From the NCBI GenBank assembly GCA_014879865.1, contig JACSRG010000481.1, positions 1-38,993 of the forward strand: a DNA stretch of 38,993 nt, read 5' to 3'. The translations under genes and the position numbers were made by a program. The notes beneath the pieces are model-generated. The model worked only from the letters and a program-made list of their open reading frames with translations. It was not told the DNA's origin and did no database searches. Origin of the DNA: Anaerolinea sp. Lineage in GTDB: Bacteria > Chloroflexota > Anaerolineae > Aggregatilineales > Phototrophicaceae. Shown piece after piece: positions 33,591 through 38,993 of this stretch (the first letter of the stretch is position 1; each line of letters starts with the position of its first letter).

Positions 33591-33648
33591 GTTGAAAGTA
33601 GAAAGTGGAGCGCATGGACAGCTCCACTTTTTACTTTCACCTTTTAAC
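33591..33648. repeat. Inverted repeat between convergent genes, likely terminator
   Basis: AAAGTGGAG (33602-33610) pairs with CTCCACTTT (33622-33630), with outer arms GTTGAAAGTA/TACTTTCAC. The hairpin lies between the TIM-barrel and dipeptidase stops, and TTACTTT follows the right arm. It may end transcription from both sides. The unit looks like a dispersed AAAGTGGAG-type repeat. Confidence 0.6.
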
Positions 33649-33653
33649 TGGTT

Positions 33654-35024
33654 CTACTTCGCCACTTCTTCGAGGAAGTAGATCGCCGTGTCGATGCCCT
33701 TGCGGAACATTTCCAACGAATAATGCTCGTCGGGACCATGCGCGCCGTCGGTGTTCAAGCCGAAGCCGAGCATAATCGTCGGCGCGCCGAGGATGCGCTT
33801 GAAGTCTGCGACGACGGGGATGCTCCCGCCCGTGCGCGCGAACAGCGGCGCTTTGCCCCACCCGCGCTCGTAGGCGCGGACGGCGGCTTGCATTTCGGGC
33901 ATGTCGGTTTCCATCAGCGCGGCGTCGCCCATGTTGAGCAGCTTGAGCTCGGCGCGCACGGTCGGCGGGGTGATCTGCGCGACGTACGCCTTGACCAGTT
34001 CGTAAATCTCAACCGGGTCTTGATCGGCGACGAGGCGGCAGCTAATTTTCGCCATCGCCTTCGCGGGCAGCACGGTCTTCGCGCCTTCGCCCGTCCACCC
34101 GCTCAACAAGCCGTTGATTTCGAGCGTGGGGCGTCCGGTGATGCGTTCGTCCGCCGTATAACCGGCTTCGCCCCATATGCCCGGCGCTCCGGTGATCTCC
34201 ATGTATTTCTCGTCCGAGAGGGCAAGGCTGGCGATTTCGGCGCGGTCGGTATCGGTCAGTGGACGCACTTTGTCGTAGAAGCCGGGGACGGCGATGCTGT
34301 TATCCGGGTTGTGCAGCTTGGCGATGATCTGCGCCAGCGCCAAGGCTGGGTTGTGGATCGCGCCGCCGTAGCCGCCGCTGTGCAAGTCGATCTTGCTCGC
34401 CTGCACGTCAAGCTGCATGTAAGTCAAGCCGCGCAGCGCCCGCGTGATCTCCGGTTGATCAACATCCGTCATGCCTGTGTCGGAAATCACGGCGACATCA
34501 GCGCGCAGCATGTCGGCATACGTCTTTAGAAAATCCTGCAAGTTCTTCGAGCCAATTTCTTCTTCGCCTTCGAGCAGCATCTTTACGTTGACCGGCAGCT
34601 TGCCATCGGTCGCCAGATACGACTCGACCGTCTTGACATGGACGAATGCCTGCCCTTTGTCGTCGGATGAACCGCGTGCGTAAATGAAACCGTCACGTAC
34701 TTCCGGCTCGAACGGCGCGCTTGACCAGCCATCCTTCTTCTGATCGGCGGGCTGTACATCGTAATGCCCGTAGATCAGCACGGTGGGCTTGTCCGCGCCC
34801 GCATTGAGCCAGTCCGCATACACGACGGGATGCCCCGCTGTCGGCATGACGGCGACATTCTGCATTCCGATGCGCTTGAGATCGGCGGCTAACCAGTCGG
34901 CGGCGCGGCGCACCTCACCTGTATAGGCAGAGTCCGTGCTGACGCTGGGGATGCGCAGCAGTTCAAACAACTGCTGGCGAAACGTCTCCGCGTGATCGCG
35001 GGCATATTGAATTGGAGTAGTCAT
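33654..35024 (-). CDS. M20-family dipeptidase
   Basis: This is a 456-residue zinc peptidase of the M20 (CNDP/PepV-like) family. Metal and catalytic motifs are LIYGHYDVQPAD (H87, D89), GSSDDKGQ (D121/D122) and LEGEEEIGS (E154/E155). A dimerisation domain is inserted after about residue 200. The start at 35024 has AAGGA six bases upstream; the frame is open farther back but that part lies in the oxidoreductase gene. It follows the oxidoreductase by 19 bases, so they are likely co-transcribed. It probably hydrolyses dipeptides or N-acyl amino acids in the cytoplasm. Confidence 0.93.
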   Translation of the reverse strand: MTTPIQYARDHAETFRQQLFELLRIPSVSTDSAYTGEVRRAADWLAADLKRIGMQNVAVMPTAGHPVVYADWLNAGADKPTVLIYGHYDVQPADQKKDGWSSAPFEPEVRDGFIYARGSSDDKGQAFVHVKTVESYLATDGKLPVNVKMLLEGEEEIGSKNLQDFLKTYADMLRADVAVISDTGMTDVDQPEITRALRGLTYMQLDVQASKIDLHSGGYGGAIHNPALALAQIIAKLHNPDNSIAVPGFYDKVRPLTDTDRAEIASLALSDEKYMEITGAPGIWGEAGYTADERITGRPTLEINGLLSGWTGEGAKTVLPAKAMAKISCRLVADQDPVEIYELVKAYVAQITPPTVRAELKLLNMGDAALMETDMPEMQAAVRAYERGWGKAPLFARTGGSIPVVADFKRILGAPTIMLGFGLNTDGAHGPDEHYSLEMFRKGIDTAIYFLEEVAK

Positions 35025-35043
35025 GAGTTTCCTTTTGTGAATA

Positions 35044-36066
35044 TTAATTGCTGAACACGGCGGCGGCATTCTTCCACAGCGCGGCTTTGTCGGCTTCACC
35101 GGGGACGAACGGGAAATAATAGCCGACCCGATCCAGCAGCCCATCATAGCGCGCTTTGACCGCATGAGCCAACTCGTCGATGGGTGCGACGACGGCGATC
35201 TCGTTGAGCAGATCGTCGCTGATCAAGTCGCCCATTTCGTACCAGCGTCCCTGCCGTGATAGTTCGTTCAACTGCACATGCAGATCGCCCATACCGTGCA
35301 GTTCCAGCACCGAGCTGTAGCTCGGCGTGCTGGCGTAGAATGCGATCTGCGACTTGACGGCGACTTCGCTCTGTTTGATCTCGTCGGCGTTGTTTCCCGT
35401 GACGACAAAGATCGCGCAGCTTAGGGCGCAGTCTTTCGCGCTGCGTCCGGTCTTCGCCGCGCCCTGTTCGACATTCGGGATGATCAATTCTTTTAAATAG
35501 CGCACGGTATGGAAGGGATGCACATGAAAGCCTTGGCACATTTCGCCCGCTAACCGACATAAATGTTCGTTGACACCGGCGATATAGACCGGGATGTCCG
35601 GGTGATCAATCGCGCCGGGCTTGAAGAACGGCGTCATCAGCGTGAAGCGGTAATGTTCGCCGAGGTAGCGCAGTGGTTCGCCCGTTTGGAAGTTCTTCCA
35701 GATCGCGCGCAGCGACTCGATGTATTCGCGCAGGCGCGGCGTCGGCGCTGACCATTCGGTGCTGAAGCGCTTCTCGATGTGCGGCTTGACCTGCGTCCCC
35801 AAACCGAGCGCGAAGCGTCCGCCGGATTGTTCCGCCAAATCCCATGCGATCTGCGCCGTGACCATCGGCGAACGCGGGAAAGCGACGGCAATCGCGGTGC
35901 CGAGCAAAATCCGCTTCGTCGCGGCGGCGGCATGGGTGAGTGGTAAGAAAGGGTTGTGCGCCGTCTCGGAGGTCCACAACCCCGCGAAACCGTGATCTTC
36001 GACGGCGCGGGCGAGGTCGCCAACGGTGTTTAAATTGTCGGGAAAAATAGTGACATCAAACTGCAT
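35044..36066 (-). CDS. Luciferase-like F420-dependent oxidoreductase
   Basis: This is a 340-residue TIM-barrel protein of the bacterial luciferase superfamily. The opening FDVTIFPDNLNTVGDLARAV, GFAGLWTSETAHNPFLPL and GGRFALGLGTQVKPHIEKRF resemble the F420-dependent (TIGR03617-like) branch. F420 use is inferred from that resemblance. AAAGG lies eight bases before the ATG. A minus-strand TATAAT at 36105-36110 is a likely -10. The partner gene downstream encodes an M20 dipeptidase; a shared pathway is not evident. Confidence 0.88.
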   Translation of the reverse strand: MQFDVTIFPDNLNTVGDLARAVEDHGFAGLWTSETAHNPFLPLTHAAAATKRILLGTAIAVAFPRSPMVTAQIAWDLAEQSGGRFALGLGTQVKPHIEKRFSTEWSAPTPRLREYIESLRAIWKNFQTGEPLRYLGEHYRFTLMTPFFKPGAIDHPDIPVYIAGVNEHLCRLAGEMCQGFHVHPFHTVRYLKELIIPNVEQGAAKTGRSAKDCALSCAIFVVTGNNADEIKQSEVAVKSQIAFYASTPSYSSVLELHGMGDLHVQLNELSRQGRWYEMGDLISDDLLNEIAVVAPIDELAHAVKARYDGLLDRVGYYFPFVPGEADKAALWKNAAAVFSN

Positions 36067-36199
36067 GGCAATAACCTTTATCGAGTCAAGGAAGATTTAC
36101 GGGAATTATAGCGCGATTTCTCGTGTCGATGTCGGGAAGTGCTATAATGAGGCTGTCTCCGGTTTTAGTCGCATGTCCCACCTAGCGTAAAGGCTTCAC
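36067..36199. promoter_or_regulatory. Divergent promoters, two perfect TATAAT elements
   Basis: On the plus strand TG-C-TATAAT (36140-36148) is an extended -10 for the phosphatase gene, giving a leader of about 45 bases. On the minus strand TATAAT (36105-36110) serves the oxidoreductase gene. Neither has a good -35 at 16-18 bases. The two -10 boxes are 32 bases apart. Confidence 0.6.
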
Positions 36200-37474
36200 A
36201 TGATCGAGCAACCGCATCTTGATAAGATTGGGCAAGAACATCTGCTGACGTTGTACTCGATCACGCGGACGATCAATTCGAGCCTCGATTTTGACGAGGT
36301 GTTGAATACCGTCATGGATTCGGTCATGCAGGTGACGCGGGCGCAGCGCGGTTTCTTGATGGTGTCGGAAGACCCAGATGGTGCGCAAATGAGCGTGCGG
36401 GTGGCACGCGGGTTGACCGGCGAGACGATTCAGTCGGAGGCGCGCTACAGCACATCGGTGGTCAACGAGGTCGTGTCTACGCGCCAATCGCTGCTGACCA
36501 ACAACGCGCAGTACGACAACCGTTACAAGGTCGGGCAGAGCATCATCATGCAGGGGTTGCGCGCCATTTTGTGCGCGCCGATGATGGTCAAAGACCGGTT
36601 GATCGGCGTCGTCTATGTGGACTCCGCTATTCGCAACAACAACTTCAAAGAAGAGGATTTGCTCTTGCTGAACGCGGTGGCAGGGCAAGCCGCCGTCGCC
36701 ATTGAAAACGCGCGCCTGTATCGCCTTGCGGTGGATCGCGGTCGGATCGACCGGGAAATTCAAATGGCGCGTGAAATTCAGGAGTCGCTGCTGCCGCGTA
36801 AAATCCTGAGCATTCCCGGCTACGAGATCGCCGCACAGTGGCGGGCAGCGCGCGAGATGGCGGGCGATTTCTATGATATGTTCCCGCTGTCGAATCACAC
36901 GTTTGGCGTAGTGATCGCGGATGTCTCCGACAAGGGAATTCCGGCGGCGCTGTTCATGGCATCCACGCGCAGCATGATTCGCACCCATGCGTTCGCGGGC
37001 TTGTCCGGCGTCGATACCGTCGGGCGGACGAACGATCTGCTCGTCGAGGATACGGAAAGCGGCATGTTCGTCACGATATACTACAGCACATTTCACCCGG
37101 ATGGGCGGATGTCAGGTGTGAATGCGGGGCATAATCCGCCGTTCTTCCTGCGCCCTTCGACGGGCGAACAGCGCTTCTTGCCGCGCGGCGGTCGGGCGGC
37201 GGGGTGGTTCCCGAACAACCCGTTAGGGACGCTCGAACTGCTTTTGCAGCCCGGCGATGTACTCGTTTATTACACTGACGGGCTGACCGATGCCGAAGAC
37301 CCATCCGGCGATTACTTCGGCGAGCAGCGGCTCGCCCAGACGGTCGCGCAGAACGCGGGTACGTCGGCGGAAGAGATGCTGCGCGCGCTGGAAGATGCGG
37401 TCGATGAATTCTGCTGCGGGATGCCCGCTTTCGACGATCTCACTTTATGTGTGGTGCGATACGTCGGCTTGTAA
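36200..37474 (+). CDS. GAF-domain SpoIIE/RsbU-type protein phosphatase
   Basis: This is a 424-residue protein. A GAF sensor domain (about 15-175) is followed by a short linker and a PP2C-type SpoIIE domain. Metal-binding aspartates are seen in REMAGDFYDMF (D223), IADVSDKGIPAALFM (D241) and, near the end, FDDLTLCVVR. Such enzymes dephosphorylate anti-sigma-factor antagonists in partner-switching systems. No STAS or anti-sigma kinase gene is in the window, so its target lies elsewhere. AAAGG precedes the ATG by six bases, and a strong -10 lies upstream. Confidence 0.92.
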   Translation: MIEQPHLDKIGQEHLLTLYSITRTINSSLDFDEVLNTVMDSVMQVTRAQRGFLMVSEDPDGAQMSVRVARGLTGETIQSEARYSTSVVNEVVSTRQSLLTNNAQYDNRYKVGQSIIMQGLRAILCAPMMVKDRLIGVVYVDSAIRNNNFKEEDLLLLNAVAGQAAVAIENARLYRLAVDRGRIDREIQMAREIQESLLPRKILSIPGYEIAAQWRAAREMAGDFYDMFPLSNHTFGVVIADVSDKGIPAALFMASTRSMIRTHAFAGLSGVDTVGRTNDLLVEDTESGMFVTIYYSTFHPDGRMSGVNAGHNPPFFLRPSTGEQRFLPRGGRAAGWFPNNPLGTLELLLQPGDVLVYYTDGLTDAEDPSGDYFGEQRLAQTVAQNAGTSAEEMLRALEDAVDEFCCGMPAFDDLTLCVVRYVGL

Positions 37475-37554
37475 CCCTGCCGCGTATCTTTATCACCGTC
37501 GAATTGTTCTTATGAATGTGCTATGCGTGGTTCGCCGGAGATAAGAGTATCCCC

Positions 37555-38679
37555 ATGCACCAAATCTCACCTAATACGGCATATGGCTCGGTGACGCGCT
37601 GGGTTCTGATTGCGCTGTTGGTGATTATTCTGCTGGTCGCCGCGTGGATCGTACGCGGCATCCTCATGCTGACGCTGGCGTCGGTGATCTTGGTCGTGCT
37701 GTTCACGATGCCGATCCGCTACCTGATCGGGCGCGGGGTATCGCGTCCGGTTGCCACCATCCTGTCGCTGCTGCTCGTCGTGTTCTTCATCGCGGCGCTG
37801 CTGGCGGTCGCGCTGCCGACGCTCGTGCAGCAGTTCACCGTGCTGGCAACGCGGATCGTGCCTCAAGGCATCGAGGCATTGGTGCAGCGCTGGCAGGATG
37901 GCGAAATCGTCGAGCAGTATCCGTTTCTCGCCTTCCTGCGGGATGTTGATCTCGAACCTTTCTTGGATACGTTGAGCGAACAGCTCGCCAGCGCAATTGG
38001 TCAGTTTGGCGTGCAGGTGCTCCCGGTACTCGGCGGCGTCGCCGATACGGTGCTCAGCGTGTTGATCGTGATCTTCTTGAGCCTGTATTTGCTGGCAAAC
38101 CCGCAGATGCATCAAGAAGGGTTGATCAAGCTCTTTCCGCTCAATTACCGGCATCGTGTGCGCGAAATCATCGCGCGCTTGGATTTGATGCTGCGTGGTT
38201 GGCTGCGCGCCACGATCATTTCGATGGGCTTCGTGGCGATAGCAACGGGCATCGGGATGGCGCTGTTGGGGATTCAGCAGGCGGCGGCACTCGGCGTACT
38301 CACCGGCGTGCTGTCCTTTGTCCCGAACTTCGGACCGATCATCGCGTTGGTTCCATCGATTGCTGTGGGCATTGTCCAAGCGCCGAATAACGTGGGGTGG
38401 GTGATCGTCGTCATCTACGGCATTTCGTTTGTGCAGAGCCAAATTGTCACGCCGATACTGGTTGCAGGGAGCATTCGGCTGCCGCCCGTACTGGTGCTGC
38501 TCGGTCAGATCATCGCGGGTGCATTCCTCGGTTTCCTCGGCTTGATGCTGGCAGTTCCGATCACGGCGGTCATTATGATCCTCGTGCAAGAGGTCTACAT
38601 CAAGGATGTTCTGGGCGACCAATCGGTCGATGAATCGCTCGTGCGTGCCGATGAAGCACTGCTGCCGGATGGTGTGTGA
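37555..38679 (+). CDS. AI-2E family permease (PerM/YdiK-like)
   Basis: This is a 374-residue membrane protein of the AI-2 exporter-like family, with about eight helices. Typical segments are the N-terminal helix pair, a hydrophilic stretch (about 85-150), LSLYLLANPQMHQ, LRGWLRATIISMG, GVLSFVPNFGPIIALVPSI and VQSQIVTPILVAGSIRLPPV. Members transport autoinducer-2 or act as Na+/H+ antiporters; the substrate here is unknown. The start at 37555 is where family similarity begins. The ribosome site is poor (GGAG 15 bases away), and an ATG at 37516 is an unlikely alternative. It is the last gene before the rRNA operon. Confidence 0.9.
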   Translation: MHQISPNTAYGSVTRWVLIALLVIILLVAAWIVRGILMLTLASVILVVLFTMPIRYLIGRGVSRPVATILSLLLVVFFIAALLAVALPTLVQQFTVLATRIVPQGIEALVQRWQDGEIVEQYPFLAFLRDVDLEPFLDTLSEQLASAIGQFGVQVLPVLGGVADTVLSVLIVIFLSLYLLANPQMHQEGLIKLFPLNYRHRVREIIARLDLMLRGWLRATIISMGFVAIATGIGMALLGIQQAAALGVLTGVLSFVPNFGPIIALVPSIAVGIVQAPNNVGWVIVVIYGISFVQSQIVTPILVAGSIRLPPVLVLLGQIIAGAFLGFLGLMLAVPITAVIMILVQEVYIKDVLGDQSVDESLVRADEALLPDGV

Positions 38680-38697
38680 AATTGCTCCAAATTTCAC
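38676..38697 (+). terminator. Hairpin after the AI-2E permease gene
   Basis: A perfect 8-base stem GTGAAATT/AATTTCAC with loop GCTCCA overlaps the stop codon. There is no T-run, so termination strength is doubtful. It ends 12 bases before the first rRNA promoter. Confidence 0.4.
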
Positions 38698-38709
38698 CAA
38701 TATTCACCC

Positions 38710-38738
38710 TTCACACCCTCTGGTAGGGGGTATATAAT
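38710..38738 (+). promoter_or_regulatory. rRNA promoter P1
   Basis: TTCACA (38710-38715), a 17-base spacer and a perfect TATAAT (38733-38738) are followed by a GC-rich discriminator (CCCCGTCCG). Such a discriminator is usual for rRNA promoters that respond to growth rate or the stringent response. Confidence 0.8.
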
Positions 38739-38753
38739 CCCCGTCCGCTGTTG

Positions 38754-38968
38754 AGAACACAGCCGCACCTGAACAACGCTGTATCCCAAATTCACCGCTC
38801 TAGTTTAAAGAGAAGTTGAATTAGAGTAAGAAAAGGGATTGACAGTCACGGGAAGCGACTGATAGAATCATCAGCGTATCACCGACCTCAACCACTGGTT
38901 GAGACCTCGTCGGAAGATGAGACAGCACCTTAACAACAGAACTGTGAAGACGAAGAGCAAGGAAGTCA
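38754..38968 (+). other. rRNA leader with two boxA-like segments and a hairpin
   Basis: AGCACCTTAACAA (38924-38936), followed by CAGAACTGTG, resembles boxA of rRNA antitermination (Nus) sites and the order seen before E. coli 16S. A similar GCACCTGAACAACGCTGT lies after P1 (about 38764-38781). Between P2 and the second boxA, CTCAACC-ACT-GGTTGAG inside CCGAC/GTCGG forms a hairpin (about 38883-38912), possibly part of the 16S processing stem. Confidence 0.55.
38839..38868 (+). promoter_or_regulatory. rRNA promoter P2
   Basis: A perfect TTGACA (38839-38844), an 18-base spacer and TAGAAT (38863-38868) form a second promoter about 130 bases after P1, as in many rRNA operons with tandem promoters. 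The transcript would start near 38875. Confidence 0.75.
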
Positions 38969-38993
38969 ATGACGGAGAGTTTGATCCTGGCTC
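38969..38993 (+). rRNA. rrs: 16S rRNA, 5' end only
   Basis: AGAGTTTGATCCTGGCTC at 38976-38993 is the universal 5' segment of bacterial 16S rRNA (the 27F primer site). By comparison with E. coli numbering, the mature end should be about seven bases upstream, near 38969. The gene is cut by the window edge. Confidence 0.97.

Noticed and set aside
37567-38700. A 377-codon minus-strand frame opposite the AI-2E permease
   Set aside because: It is a highly charged, low-complexity sequence, and the permease reading is well supported.

Overview
The window reads as a chromosomal stretch of a moderately GC-rich member of the Chloroflexota, probably near the Anaerolineae. This is a judgement from gene style, not a database match. 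It rests on a single-domain-regulator phosphorelay, an F420-type luciferase-like oxidoreductase, DgkA-type kinases, many GTG/TTG starts and families of palindromic intergenic repeats. No phage, plasmid, CRISPR array, tRNA or intact insertion sequence was seen. The right edge cuts into the 5' end of a 16S rRNA gene.

Layout. (1) 1-3900: intergenic palindromes, then a minus-strand pair of half-size ABC exporters whose complementary motif changes indicate a heterodimer with one degenerate ATP site. (2) 4099-9450: a GT-C membrane glycosyltransferase carrying an in-frame palindromic repeat, a SDR/QueA-like pair, a CPA2-type antiporter with a candidate operator in its promoter, and a hicA toxin remnant. 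(3) 9454-15000, all minus: a NarL-type two-component pair, the principal-type sigma factor with a good promoter, and a membrane histidine kinase with two stand-alone receiver proteins. (4) 15197-17428: a DnaB-C-like ATPase and lipA, convergent on a clear terminator.

(5) 17469-26553 is the least explained part. Two divergent, tightly overlapping gene sets share a 90-base control region. Leftward lie an unknown soluble protein, an exported TolB-like beta-propeller and three membrane proteins. Rightward lie a receiver-domain regulator, a membrane-anchored TPR protein and two more membrane proteins, then an exported lectin-fold-like protein. The five membrane proteins are related to each other by eye and resemble ABC-2 permeases, but no ATPase accompanies them. 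This is the best candidate here for an undescribed system.

(6) 26633-33585 is a long rightward operon: mtaB, yqeY, a 7TM-HD phosphodiesterase of the PgpH type, ybeY, two dgkA-like genes in tandem and a membrane-anchored TIM-barrel protein. It keeps much of the gene order of the Bacillus yqeV...yqeY...yqfF-ybeY-dgkA region. (7) 33654-38993: an M20 dipeptidase with an F420-type oxidoreductase (minus), a GAF-SpoIIE phosphatase and an AI-2E-family permease (plus), then tandem rRNA promoters, a leader with repeated boxA-like segments, and the start of 16S rRNA.

Several gene starts are set from ribosome-binding sites or promoters. The most notable are the TTG at 3846 for the first ABC exporter, GTG for lipA and the sigma factor, and TTG for the second dgkA-like gene.
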